A DNA stretch of 64,000 nt, taken from assembly GCF_910592395.1 (NCBI RefSeq), contig NC_088318.1, forward strand, positions 12,524,349 to 12,588,348, given 5' to 3'. Below, piece after piece: positions 1 to 12,895 of the stretch. Numbering within the stretch: position 1 is the stretch's first letter; every line of letters begins with the position of its first letter. The DNA comes from Lineus longissimus. Its lineage: Eukaryota; Nemertea; Pilidiophora; Heteronemertea; Lineidae. The position numbers were made by a program, and so were the translations under genes. The notes under the pieces are model-generated. The model saw nothing but the letters and a program-made list of their open reading frames with translations. It made no database searches and was not told the origin of the DNA.

Positions 1-1440
1 AAAAGGCCTCCTGGTAACTGTGTATCTATATGCATTCTTTACATGTATGTACATGTATACCTTTTCTATGTTATCCTATGACTCCTGCCTATAGGATGTG
101 GTTTGTCTTCCAGGCTGTCGATTTACAAAAAGAAGTACCAAAGGATGCAAAAATAGCTTTTCTTCCAACAGTAAGTTGATTCTCCCCATATCATGTTCAT
201 AATATTTGGTTATTTCACAAGTTTTAAAATTTAAGTTGAGAAATTTGGGGAGACTGGCCTCCATATGCTTAGTTGGCAATCAGGAGAAGAAACACTCTGA
301 ATAACAAACCTAAGTAAAAGTTGTCGGCCTTGGACGGCAGGACATCTCAGAGAAGGAGACTCCAAAATCAAATCCAGCCACCATCAAGTCTATAGGGACC
401 AGCAGTTTAAAGTCATCTCACAATACTAATAGTGACATGGTTATTTTTGCAATTGGTGTTAACGTACTTTTCTGTTCATCATCATTTTTTAGACAACTGG
501 GCCATTTGGGACCACTCATTAAAAGAGCAATGACCTTTTATCATTCCAGGCATCCATTAGAAATTACCTGAAGATACTACAGCAAGTCGATTTCAACGTA
601 TTCGACTCTAAGTTACAGCAGCGCAATCACTGGTTACCGATATCATTATGGATGCAGAGAATGAGAGGAAAATACTGACAAAGAAATATGACTAGTAGAG
701 ACACTCAGTGACTTCTGTAGAACTATTTTGTTATTTATACTGTATATAGTCATTTGCATATTTTAAAAAAGAACTTGGCAAAAATCAGTTGAGTTGTAAG
801 TTTATTTTCAGTTCGGTTTTTCCGTTTATTTACAAGTTTGTTCACATCCATTGGCTCACTGTCTATGACGTTTGAACATGACTAGTAAATGCTTTTGAGT
901 GGTGCATCATTTTGCATTTTTATATATATATATGTATGTTTATTCGTACATCAAAAGAGTACACTTCTTAACCTAGTGCATAATGGTGCAGTGCATTTAC
1001 ATGTATAGTGCGTGCATTAATTAGACGTATTACAATAATGACAAGTGGAAATTAATTAACACACAGATGAAAAATGATGTCGACAATCTCATTCATCGTC
1101 AAGATACCTAACCCATTCTCTCTAATACCTAGCAACTCCTTAATTTGGGCTGCCACCAGTCTCAAGTCTATACTACAATTCTGAGTACTTCTTTGTACAA
1201 TATCCTTAGTCATTTGGGGTAAACTTGGGAGCTCAAATCGGTCCCACCTATACTTGTTCACAGTAAAATTGAAGCTTTTCCCAATTGCTGAACGACTACC
1301 GTTTATAATAATGTCTTTGCACAACTTAACATAAATGTTCTTAGATTTAAAGATGCTAACAAAATTTTGCATGCCTACTGACGCCCAAGAGCAGACAAAA
1401 GGAATAAGATCTGAAAGAAGAATGAGGACCGAGCAATTAA
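1..1440. other. Left-edge stretch without a recognised gene
   Basis: AT-rich sequence with no exon, tRNA or repeat that I can support, apart from one minus-strand open frame at 1052-1372 listed separately. A short TA/TG-rich run lies near 920-940. The stretch lies downstream of gene A and may be intergenic. Confidence 0.4.
1052..1372 (-). other. Unidentified 106-codon open frame, possible transposon relic
   Basis: An uninterrupted minus-strand frame of 106 codons in otherwise stop-rich AT-rich DNA. The product has a balanced amino-acid composition and ends close to a short helical-looking C-terminal segment (LGILTMNEIVDIIFHLCVN). The general look recalls C-terminal tails of retrotransposon polyproteins, but I cannot name a family. 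No splice partners or promoter were found. It may be a degraded mobile-element fragment or chance. Confidence 0.2.
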
Positions 1441-1479
1441 TTGGAAATGAATTTCATATTGCCATGTCCTTTGATAAAC

Positions 1480-2235
1480 AGGAAGAGCTGTGTGTCTTAT
1501 GATAGGGGACACACAATGAACATGCTTCAGTGTTCCTATATCCCACTGTTCTCCTTCAATAGACAGAAATGGCTTTGTGTCTTATCATGGAGGACACTGA
1601 ATGAAACCAGCGTTAATGTTCCCATATCCCAGTGTTCTTCAATAGACAGAAATAGCTTTGTGTCTTATCATAGAGGACACTGAATGAAACCAGCATTAGT
1701 GTTCCCATATCCCAGTGTTCTCCTTCAATAGACAGAAATAGCTTTGTGTCTTATCATGGAGGACACTGAATGAAACCAGCATTAATGTTCCCATATCCGA
1801 GTGTTCTTCAATAGACAGAAATAGCTTTGTGTCTTACCATAGAGGACACTGAATGAAACCAGCATTAGTGTTTCCACATCCAAGTGTTCTCCTTCAATAG
1901 ACAGAAATAGCTTTGTGTCTAATCATGGAGGACACAAAATGCATCAGTGTTAAAAAATCCCAAGGTTCCTCTTCAATTGACTGAAAGAGCTTTGTAACTT
2001 ATCAATAGATCAGACAGAAAGAACTGTTCCATAGCGTTCCCATAATCCAGTGTTCTGTGTCAACAGACAGAAATAGCTTTGTCACCTATCATACCGGTCA
2101 CGAAATGAAGCATGCCTTAACCTCCCCACATCTCGGTGTTACCCTTCACAAAACAAAGTTTAGTGACTTTGTAATAGAAGACACCGAATGAAACGAGCAT
2201 TAGTGTTCCCATATCGCAGTGTTCCCTTTGAATAA
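1480..2235. repeat. Minisatellite, alternating 83/86-bp units
   Basis: Direct repeats built on GCTTTGTGTCTTATCATGG, then GGACACTGAATGAAACCAGC, then a CCCATATCCCAGTGTTC block. The GCTTTGTGTC anchor occurs at 1572, 1655, 1741, 1824 and 1910, so spacing alternates 83, 86, 83, 86. The 3-bp difference is a CTC insertion in TTCTCCTTCAATAG versus TTCTTCAATAG. Copies decay to the right (1930-2235). The array lies downstream of gene A. Confidence 0.85.
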
Positions 2236-2771
2236 TCTCCACTTTCATGAACCTCTTTCAACATCCCTGCATCAGTATCCAAATGTCTGACTCTCAAGCG
2301 TGGGTGCGTTTGTCTGTGACCATGTGAAGCTGGACCTTGCTATGTCCACCTGAAAATCAAGGGGATGAAAGTTGTTAAATTCGACAAGAGGTACACTCCC
2401 GACGCAGTGGAATCAGCCTCGTCACTCCCGGCCCAACCTCAGGAGGAAGTATGAATAGAATGACAAAGCCCAAGGCCTCGGGAGTCTAGATAAGATCAGG
2501 TATCGATTTCCTCAAATGTCCGAAAGAACACCTCACATCAAGTATTGAGATACAGCTCCGTACAGTGGAGGACAAAGTCACAACCTTGCCCTGGACATGC
2601 TTGGGAATAGGAATGTTTACCCTGGGGGACTTCTTGATTGGTGTGCTGGTATACTCTGTCACGGACAGGGACAACTAGCAAATACCAATTGGAAGGCACC
2701 CGGGGACGGTACACTATAATCCCTGGAGTGATGGCACACTCCCAAGGCCAATGTTAATTCAATTCAGTGCG

Positions 2772-5700
2772 TCAATGATCGCGAACGTCCTCCGTACGAA
2801 ATTGCTGCTAGTGAGTAGTAAAGTTGGGCCCATACTATGTCCTTCAGTGTTAACCTCTGAATCATATCATCATGGGATACGTATCCTTACCCTGTCCGTC
2901 TTTAACCTCCTATTCACTATGCAAGCCACCACTGAGATTATGATGAGAACTGACCCCACAGTCACCCCGACTATCATGAGAATGGTATTGGTGAATTTGG
3001 ACCCCGTCCCACCCAGGCCGTTGGAATCGGTTTTGTTGTTCGAGTCCATTACGGTGGACTTGCTGAGTTCTGAAGAAAAGTGAAAACATTATAATGTAAC
3101 TGTGACCTTTGGTGCACAACCTGTAGCTTTTTTTGCCATCTTTGAGCGCCGGTTTAACACTTTGAAATGTCCCAGGACAGAATGTCCGGAGAACAAATAA
3201 TTCTATACATGTATACTTATACTGGATGGAGGTTTTAATGTGAGACTTTTAGTTTACCATTGTGTACCCCCAAAGAGCCCTAGATTCGATGTCCTTGTAG
3301 AATAAGAACTGATCGAATTGGGTTTTTAAAACAAGGGGATAAGTTTTCCAAGACACCCGTATCGATCAGGGACTCGCCCCGGGAGGAAATGCTCGGAACC
3401 GCGTAATGGCTCAGAGTTAAGGATGTTTCTTCGGGATGCAGTAGCATGATCTTTCTGAGTAAGCAAGAAAATTTAAAGCTCTATACAAGGCTGATGTTTT
3501 CCACATGGTTATCTACAAAATGTATACCTTGTTAAAGCTTGTGCCATCCTGAGACGACATGTTTTATCCCTCGCTATTGTCCCTAACCATCATGTTGCGC
3601 TGAGTAGTGCCAACCGAGGCGGAACTCTCTACAGCTGACTTCATAACCAAAAGCGGGCCGACTGTCCCGCGTGCATCTCAAAAATCCCGAACGCAGAAGA
3701 GGAAGACAGGAGTTATCATAAACCATTTTCTCTCATCAATAAAACTTTAAAACCACTACCAACCTGTTTGAAAAGCCGTTATTCCTTTGTTAGTTAAGTT
3801 ACATGTACCATTGGCCAGTCTCTTCGTCAAAACGGAAATGGTGTAATTGTTGTACCATGTGGCCTAACATCCTAATCGATGTAGCTTTGCATGCCGACTT
3901 ATCGGCGATAAATATCAGTCCTAAAGTCTCCTGCACAACGACGGTGGATCGGCATGTATTGATGTTTGCCCAGCTTTCGAGATAGCTCATTTGTTTTTGT
4001 CATATCTCAATATTACCTGGTTATCATTAAATTTATCAAGGATATACGTTAAGCGACCATGTACAAAGTTGAGAGGGAATATATTGGTATCAAATTATAC
4101 CAAGGCGAAAAATCCTGAATCAGGATTTCGCTGTTTGACAGCAACTGTACAAATACGGAAGTAAATATACATTTATTGTGCATACATGTGTGGAAAAGAT
4201 TATTTACAAGGTACAACGTTTTGAAGAATTCCTTTTTTGTGTACCTGGATGAGCTCTGATCATATCATTGATTTCCTTTTTTGTGATGACGTCATTAGAA
4301 TTGACATCTCGTTTGCTATGTCTTCTGCTTACTGGAAAAAGAAAAGCAATCGGTGAAAAGCGAAAAAGATTGCAAATTCAGACTTAACTAATTCAGACGT
4401 AGATTTAAGTAATGTTACCATTTTCTCAAACGAAGGAATCGACAAAAATCCGAGACTATGAAAAATATATAAAGAACAAGGCAAGATAATTGGACTATGG
4501 CGATATATTTTATTCCATATAGTGTACTGACAAAAATTGTTTCTTCTGCAATACTTTACTGCTTGACTTTCCCACGGTCTAGTTCCATCGAATTCTTGGT
4601 CTACCTGTAATGGACGAAGCTCTACTTTGAGATTAGAATAAACAATTTTTTATTTATTCTTTTTAATCTCCAATCACGGGGGTGTTTTTATTGTTTATGT
4701 TAACACAAACAGTGAAAACGCTTTGTCCATTTTACGTTTTCAATGTCGTTTGTGTGCGGCCCAGTCATAGGCTGGATGGATAGTTTAGAGAAATGTTTTC
4801 GAAACGTAATTCTTCTTTATGCATTGAAGAGGTAGTTTATTAGTTAACGAGTTTTTCATAACCGGCTCAATTTACTCGAAATCTTGGTGGTGATGATATA
4901 TATTACTTTCTGTTCCTGAATAGCTAGGACCAAGCAGAAAAGCATATTAAAAGTTCATATACCCAAACTGAAACCTTCCCCGCGCATGGAGCGCGATTAG
5001 CTTCTAAAAGAAAACGTTCAAAAGCGAATGGCGGTTTGGCCTCATCAGCAAACCTTTAGCGAACTGGACAGTCACCAGCAAACCGAATGGGCCGGGGACT
5101 CATATGGTAATATCTTAAAACCAAAAGTGTTTTCTAGCTTCAAGCAATTTCCACTCGTACAGCGGCTACTGCCGAAATCCGTGCAGTTTTAGCAATTGGA
5201 AACGTACCTTTAATAGCATGATAGCGCAATAAGAAGCTTCAACTACATGTTATTGCTTATCAGCGGGCTGAAACCATATACCAAACCGAAGCAAAACCAC
5301 GAAACCAACATGACAAACCCTGCGCCTATTGCCAATGTAACATCTGTCAGTGTTTCTAATGTTTCAGTGTTTCCCTTATCGTTCTCCTATTAATGGATAA
5401 GGCGACCACTGGCCGAGAACACTAACCGTTAGAGGCCTATGTAGGGGAAACACTCACACACAGAAACACTCACGAATCCTACACCTGTTTAGTGGAGGGA
5501 AACTCACCCTCGTTTGTATCTAACGGCGCCTATCTCCAAGAAATCTCTCCAACCAACTTTTCCCTGATAAAAAGCAGAAAGTTACAGCCGATGCTAGCTA
5601 GGCACTCATCAAATCACTGATGAGTTGATTTGCCTTTAGGCGACTTTGTCTAAAAGGATATGATATAACGTATCACCCAACCTTTGATGATACATGTACT

Positions 5701-8043
5701 TTTTTCGATAAGTTGAAACGGACTTCGCCACAAACGCAATTTAAAGGGACAACATGGGCGTGGAATTTACCTGGCCAGGAGGACAGTACCTATGCCTGCC
5801 ACCATGCGCCGCCACTTGGATAGTATCAGACTGATCCTGATCTCTAAAATAAGATTTTCGACAGTGTTGCGAGGCAGTTTTGGGCATGGCTTGTGAATTT
5901 TTGGACGGCCTCGGGTTACACACCGTTCTAGTTCACTGTTTACTGCAGTTCAATGATTTAAACATTACCCTGCTTAGAGAAGTCACGGCCCTACTGGAAG
6001 CTATCTTTGTATAAAAACCAACATATCTCATGCCAACGTTGTCCCATTAGGAAGGAAACTATTTCTGTACGTTTGACCAATCAGAATCGTTCGATAAGAT
6101 TCGACTTACGTTTGCATCCCGCCATATCCCCGTCTTCATCGGTCTTGTCCCCACAGTTGTCCACATCATCACAGGTCAGGAAGCTCTTTATACATTTGTA
6201 GTTCCCGCAGGTAAATTCGTCTGGTTGGCATTCCGCTGCAAGTAGGAACATGATTGAATTGGCGAGTTGGTGATGGTGACATTTCTAGAAATGTTTGTCT
6301 TTTAAAATGACCAAAAACCAAACTTGGATGCAAACATTCATGTTCACGCGTATGCTGATAAGAACCGAGAGTGTACAAATATAAGAAGGGTAACTAACTG
6401 TTCCTGACAGTATACCAACTGTTGTTTAAGTTAACACTTTATGGGAGTGATTCATTTATGATACATGCATCATCTGTTGAGCATTCAAATTCGTCCGTAT
6501 TCTGCCTCTGCCACCCGGTGACTGCGAGGTCATGGCCGCAGAACGCGAAATTGTGAAGATCAGTGTGCTTTGAGCACCGTCTGCCAAGTCAATGTTAGGA
6601 AAGTGGTAAATGGCAAGGCCGATAATCATGAAGATGCTGCTAGAGTGAAATGATGAACGCTGAAGAATCCAACAAAACTACAAAGAAATTGACAAGGTTT
6701 CTTTTACCTGGATGGAACTCCGTGATTCTGAGATGGAAGCCCCTGTAGGGCACATCCGTTATTCCCTGGCTCGTAAACGCCAACAGCATCGCCGTCTGGT
6801 CCGACTCGATCATTTGATGTGGAGAATTGACCTCTGTGCCGCATACACCATCCCCTGGATATAGGAGATAAGCTTACATTTTGGCGACTTGACACCAAAC
6901 CGGTACCGACAAGTTTTAAGGCTCCGTAGCGGAACCTCTCTTTGGTCATCTTCGAAACAATTGCAAGACTCCATTACCAGAGTCTTTCAATAAAAAGTCA
7001 GGCAACTAGAGTAAGACTCTGGTATGACATTCTGGTTTTGTCGAGAGGAACAGTCATTGCTCGATTTGATGATAAGTGCATCGTATGTTACAAACTCCAA
7101 AGAAAGACGGTGCCGTCATCTGGTGAAAGAAAGATGGCGCAGGGTCAGCGAAGTTCATACTGAAGTTCCAGTGGCCGCACGTTGTCTGGAAGCTGAGCAA
7201 TGTCAATACATTGAGGGTGAAGATGAGAGAAGTTACCTACCAGTGAGGAGTCTGTTCCGATCCTCATTCACCGAATACAACTGGAGATTGTCCGAAGTTT
7301 GGCAGCTGGTGAACTTCTGGTGGTTGGTGTCCACCTGAATGATATGCGCCTGGACTTGATGGCGGGTGTTCCTTGTCTTCACGGTGAAGTTACAACTGCG
7401 GGGTTCGTATCCGAAATTCTTGGTAAGATAGACGTCCACTACGCCTGTTTCGTCGGTGTATAGTGTCTTTCCGCAGTTTCCCTCCATGTAATCTATAGAA
7501 ATGATCATGAATTAATTCTTAGCCACATTAAATCACAAATATCTTTTTATTGTGTGTGAAAACAAACATACTTGCAGCCAAATAAAAGTAGTAGGATGGG
7601 GTGGAAGTATGGCCGTCTGTTTTTGATGCCACACTCTATAGGGAAAGTACTGTAACTATACATGTAAAGCCAGGACTTGTCTGCTGTAATCCGGAAATGA
7701 TCCTGCTGTTGCTGAGGACTTATTACGCCAGTCGCCAGAAGTTGAAAGGGTTGGGTTTCTTTGCATCAAGCCCGGTGAAGAAGTAGACAATGTCCCCCTG
7801 GAAAAAGTCCCCGGCCCTACTGTGGTATATGGTTCTGTAGAGGCCATGACCGTCTATTGCCTACACCGGGCTTCAAGCCGCCGTATGGACGGGCTTAAAG
7901 GAGCTAGAGAAGGTTTCTTATACAAATTATTTCACCGTATCTATATACTTACAGGGATAGTAATTTTTCCTTTTCGACATGGAGGCTGCCTGGTAGATCG
8001 GCAGGAGGACCAGGGCGGCAACTAACCATGCTGTTGACTCCAT
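2772..8043 (-). CDS. Gene A: CUB-LDLa type I transmembrane protein
   Basis: Six exons on the minus strand: 8043-7953, 7492-7241, 6854-6708, 6235-6110, 3069-2891, 2807-2772; about 276 aa. The first four introns are phase 1 and every junction keeps frame with GT-AG ends. Order: signal peptide ([20 protein letters not shown]), one CUB domain encoded by exons 2-3, one LDLa module in exon 4 with six cysteines and the acidic calcium-site stretch [10 protein letters not shown], a Ser/Asn/Gly-rich stalk, then a transmembrane helix ([20 protein letters not shown]) followed by basic NRRLK and a short tail. The last exon ([11 protein letters not shown], stop) is the least certain; reading through the previous donor stops after only a few codons. 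CUB and LDLa modules normally bind proteins or lipoproteins outside the cell, so a cell-surface receptor or co-receptor is inferred. Related to genes B and C but with a different anchor. Confidence 0.78.
3070..6109 (-). other. Large intron 4 of gene A
   Basis: Three-kilobase intron between the LDLa exon and the transmembrane exon. No convincing additional exon was found. An open minus frame at 3799-3990 has no matching splice sites that fit phase 1 and was not included. A small hairpin with arms GCGAAA..TCCTGA lies near 4107-4133. Confidence 0.6.
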
Positions 8044-9614
8044 CTCGACTTCTCTAGTGACCAACAGCTGCAAAGTGGGTTTGCTGTTCCTGTTTTCTAC
8101 AACCAATCACGAACAAAGTACATCTAGGCTTTGTTAGATAATGGTTTGTATTGCATATCGGAGAACGTGACCGTTTTCTGGCCTTAATATTTCAAATATC
8201 GACAACAACTGATGTCAATTATATTGATTAGACGTTAATCAGAGTAAAGACAGTGAGTCAAATGGCACACTTCGGGGGCATATTCATTAGTTCAAAACAA
8301 TCTGATCTCCTAGTATACATTATATTTTAATGACGCCATGTCTTTCCATATCAGATCGGTCCTATCTAATTCAGTTCTTATTTTGGACATCCTTTCTTCA
8401 GAGCTCTCACTCGGCACTAATGACCGAGTTCAGTAAAGTGTGCGAGGGGAGGAGCATGCGACTGACCCTGGTATTGGAGGATGATTCAACACAGACGGAA
8501 ATAGATGTGTTAATTGTCCTGATGTTGTGTTTTGATATTTTCAGGGCTCTCCCAAATATTGTAGGACTATAGTTCCCGAGAAATTTCAAAGAATTTAGCA
8601 TTTGAATACATTGTAATTGAGATATTACGAGTAAAAAAGTGTTTTCTTTGGGGACACCCGATACATTATACTATAGTAATAAAATGATACATTACAGATA
8701 TATATATTGATAAGACTCTACTAGTTGGAGTATTTTACCTGCACTAATGGTGGTGTTATCTTTGGAAGGAAATTGCGGCATTAACCTGTCACATCTGGGT
8801 TTGTCCTACTGTCTCCTACACATATGTTCAGGACTGAACGGGGACAAACTGATAAAAAGATCTAAAAAAGTCAAATATCAGATATCTTGGCCTCTCTTTT
8901 TTTCAATAAAATAATTCTCGAACCACAGTTACAGATGCCTTGGTTGTCTGAAGTATGGTCGTCCCTTTCTATTGGGCCTTCCTTTTTTGCCTAAGGCATA
9001 TCCCTCTTCCTTTCTGACGATGTAAAAGTTTGAATTGTTCGGCTAGAAAGTCCGGGGAACAAAGGATTTCATACGCGCTTTAATCTCTAAGCATTCAGAA
9101 CCAAATAACCCGTCAGACTGAGCCGGACACTTTTTTCATGGGGGGGGGGGGGCGTTTTCTACTTGTACACCGGTGTGAAAAAGGGAAGGCCTACCATGAG
9201 AACGATTTGCTTAAATTGCGGTTTTTTCATTCCAGGGCCGTCAGTTTCTATAGCAATGCACCGAAACCCGTCAGGCATCGAGTCGGGGTAAGACCTTTTA
9301 TGGGGACATTAATTCTCGGGCATTAATTGCCCTACATGTACGCAAAAAATTATCAGAATTTTCATCGGCTTTTAACCCCCCTATACGGCATCAACGTGGC
9401 TTTCTCTTGCAGATGGCAAATCTTTTTCCCAATATGCACAAGTATAATGGTTTTCATTGGGAAGGTGAATCAATGTTGGCACATAAATGCCACTAGCACA
9501 CCAGAAACGACAGAAGTAGAATAATTTCCGATTCCTTATTGAAGCTGGGTACAATATCGAACGAACAAAGAACCTAAAAAAACAACAATGTCACTGTTGT
9601 TATTAGACACGGAG
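8044..9614. other. Intergenic stretch between genes A and B
   Basis: Upstream of gene A's start and downstream of gene B. No coding exon recognised. It includes a run of 13 G at 9140-9152. From about 9500 the sequence becomes similar to the region downstream of gene C (about 13700-13850), marking the edge of the B/C tandem duplication. Confidence 0.5.
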
Positions 9615-9620
9615 TTTATT
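9615..9620 (-). promoter_or_regulatory. Candidate poly(A) signal of gene B
   Basis: AATAAA on the minus strand about 570 nt after the gene B stop. The same hexamer in the same context (AGTTTATTACCAAC on the plus strand) follows gene C at 13788-13793. Its conservation between paralogues is the only support. Confidence 0.35.
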
Positions 9621-10190
9621 ACCAACGAGACACCCGATAATGAATCACAAACAACGAATATATATAGCCTATACATTTACATTTACTTGGCAAGCACCCT
9701 GGGCAAGCACACATAGACAACAACTACACATACAACGATAATTTTCCGAGTACGTGGGCTTGTTTTGTTTTTTATATGTTGATAAAATAAACGAGGCGGC
9801 ACGAAGCTTCAGCACTAAATAAGAATGATCCCCTAATTTTACACAGCATCCTGAACCTCATGGTCTTATATTCCCTTTGATGTGAGCATATAACCTTACT
9901 CGGTACTTTTAACAAGGTAGGATCTCTCCTTTATGGCAGTTGCTAACAGGAAACTGTTCTTTTCATAAAAACAATCAAGACATATATGTCATTACGTTAA
10001 ATACTTGGGGATGCAGTTACTGATGCTCGGGGATGGTGTTTGTACAGATATAGACTTGCAGTAACCCGCAAGAACTTCCGCAATAAGAGTGTACCAAAGT
10101 GGCTGAGCGAGGAAATTGGCATGTATGGTTTCCCGGGGGGGAGGGGGTATTGTGTATCCTTTCTTTTAAACTGCCTTTCTGACGTCATGG

Positions 10191-12895
10191 TTACGAAAAA
10201 TGCTTCAGTAGCAAGATGGCGACTAGGGTGATCACAGAAAGTTGATACGTTGATGAAGTCACACCAATGGCACCTGAAACAAAAAAAGAACTATGAAACG
10301 ACGCTGAAAACTATATGGTGAATTGAGTGTGAAAGCATGTATATGTTGTCTTCTGGCGTTTTCCAATGCGTTTTTGTATAAATGGCCAACTTTGCCATTT
10401 CTTTACTTTATTGCCCCGCCATGAGCAAGCAAGCAGTCTGTAAACCCTTTTAGGAAGCAGAAAATGTCTCTTGGAAATAGTCTCCAAACATATTGTACAT
10501 GCATTCGGACGTATTATGGTTATTTAGAAGCCATTACCGTAAAAACTCGGACATTAAAAGCGCGTTGTAGAATACTTTTGTTTAGAAGCCTGAAATGTCC
10601 TTGGATAAAAAGTCCCGGGAATAGATGCTTGAATATATCTACTTTGGAGAATGAATAATAGCCAGATCTCATCCTTACCACATCCCGCAGTCTCCTTCTC
10701 CTCATCCGACTTATCACCGCAGTTATCATAACCATCACATTTTAGGCTATTTGACACACACGGGTACGGTTTAAGAGCACACTGAAATTCATCCGTTTTA
10801 CATTTAGCTGAAATATACAAAATCGAAGAACTGCTAAAAGGACGTTTAGAGTTGTGACGATGAGCATAACGTATAAATTATTTTCTAAATATGTATGTGG
10901 AATTATTGAATTAAACTGGCTAAAACTTGCCTTCATGGAAAACGGTAAAGAACATCGAGACTTTTGGCGTGTCGTAGCTTCCCAGTTTTACATCGAAATA
11001 TAGAACATTCATGTCCGCTAGTGTCTCTGAGCCTGCCACGTTTGGGTCTGTGCACATGGCGGCTGAAAGCAAAACAAAATGAGACGCAAGAGTTATCACC
11101 ACTTTCAAAGATGTTGCTAAAATGTGAGCCACTCCGTCTTTTGGCTTGACAGTGTATATCTTTTAAACAGGTTACTTTTGGTGCCTTTTTTTTATTCACC
11201 CTGTATAGGAGTCGAAATCTTCAGTCGGAATTTGCCACCAGTCGCCTCATAAAACATGACATCAAACAGTAGAAAAATAGCGTAACTTACTGAACACCTT
11301 TTGGCCGAAGCCTTTTGACTTTTCTATACATTTGAAAGAAAAACTGCTTACCAGTCTTGTCTTTTTTTATGTCACCATTCACTGAATATATTTTTATTGT
11401 TCCAAGACACTGTCTATTTGAATCTTCTCCAAGGTCGAGCTGGGTGAACCTGACCTTTAACCTTTTGCTCACATCGTTGTGCTTGAATGAAAATACACAA
11501 GGATCACAAGGCGCACACGCAATAATGGCAATCGGATATCTGGGGATTTTATACTGAAAGTGCGGCATTTGAACGTAATATTATATTTCATCCAAAACTT
11601 CATACTTCAAAGTATCGAAATGGGAATTCACTTCATTTTGAAGGAGTTCTAATGGGATTTTAAGTTTTGGCGAAAATGGTTGTGTCTCTGGTCAATCCTT
11701 CATATTATAGGAATGAATGTGCAAGACGCGTGGACACTACATATTAGTGTTATGTTATAAACCCCGTTTGCAAGTATGCTTACGAATCATGTTGCAGTAT
11801 TCTATTTGAGGTCATACAAAACTATTTAATTTTCACGTTGACATATATGTGTATATCATTATGTATATCAAATCTGAGTAATGTTATTCTGAGGACATTT
11901 TTTAAAACCTATGTCTACTCACAGTAAGTCTAAATGAGCAATGACACTTCGTAGCAGCACAACCTTTGCCTCTGGTAAGTATAACTTCTCCAGCGAGGTG
12001 GCCATCAGTTGTCACATTGTCATTGCAGTTCTCGTCAATATAAACTGAAAAAGTGGGAACCGTGAATATGGGGTATTCGAAAAAGCTGGAACACAAGACT
12101 GCTGGATTTTCTGGATTGTGACTCATGGATCACCACCGCCTGGGTGGATTGTCAAATTGCCAAATCCCTAACGTTTCCAACCATGTGCTTCAAGTGCACA
12201 CACTGGCACTGCCGACATTGATTCCCCAGTCTCCGACTCTTCACCAGAAAAAATGGCCGGGCTATTACCGCGGTTCTATATGACATACAAAGCAGACAGA
12301 ATGTTTGTTGAAAGCGTGAATGATAACGTAATTGAGTCGGGCATTTGATTAGATAGTTGTGATGAAGACAGCATGAGGCTGAGTATTGCAACATACACGG
12401 AGGGCCTATACCAGTAGGCCTCACTACATAGTATTGCAATCAGTGCTAGCTACAGCAATCCAGGCGTTGGTGATCCACGAGTCATAATCCAGCAGTCCAG
12501 TGATCCAGCTTTTCGAATAGTCAGTACATACTCGCAATTGAAGAGAACACGAAGTCGATGTAAGAGGCGACACCTATTATTTAGAAACGAAATGAGCATG
12601 CAATAGAGGAGCTTCGGGAAGAGCAGGTGAGCAGATAGAGTATCTATAGGTCTGCTACTGCTACAGTCAGTTGGAGAGCCGAAAAACGATCGGTAGACAG
12701 AAAGGATGTGGTACCTGTATAGGTCGACTCAAAACACAAAAAGCTTAAACATCATACTCGGTAATGAGAAGCGTCAAAGAACATAATGGTATAGAATATA
12801 TAGGGTAAGGTAGGGCCATACTTACTCTTGTTTGTATATTCTGCCCCAACTATCCCGACCAGGAAGAGGGTTACGCTGAGGGACACTAGCACCAT
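10191..12895 (-). CDS. Gene B: CUB-LDLa protein with GPI-type tail
   Basis: Six minus-strand exons: 12895-12826, 12044-11923, 11481-11352, 11062-10931, 10807-10679, 10273-10191; 221 aa. Phases run 1, 0, 1, 1, 1 and all join in frame. Residues 1-18 are a signal peptide (MVLVSLSVTLFLVGIVGA). Exons 2-4 encode one CUB domain containing KRLKVRFTQLDL, exon 5 an LDLa module with six cysteines and DNCGDKSDEE, and exon 6 a C-terminus ending in a hydrophobic stretch (LSVITLVAILLL) with only KHFS after it, as expected for a GPI-attachment signal. The donor after exon 4 reads GCAAGT, a GC-AG intron; the gene C counterpart has GT. The first ATG of paralogue C is replaced by GTA here, so translation probably begins ten codons later. 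Tandem duplicate of gene C. Confidence 0.8.

Noticed and set aside
2486-2674. 62-codon minus-strand frame as the cytoplasmic tail of gene A
   Set aside because: A closer exon (2807-2772) with acceptor and stop fits phase 0; the longer frame has no clear acceptor.
3799-3990. 63-codon minus-strand frame as an extra exon of gene A
   Set aside because: Flanking splice sites of the required phase 1 were not found and the LDLa-to-stalk join is already in frame.
11482-11568. N-terminal extension of gene B exon 3 (alternative acceptor TTTCAG near 11545)
   Set aside because: In frame, but it inserts extra cysteine-rich residues inside a CUB strand; gene C's equivalent extension is out of phase and gene A aligns gap-free only with the downstream acceptor.
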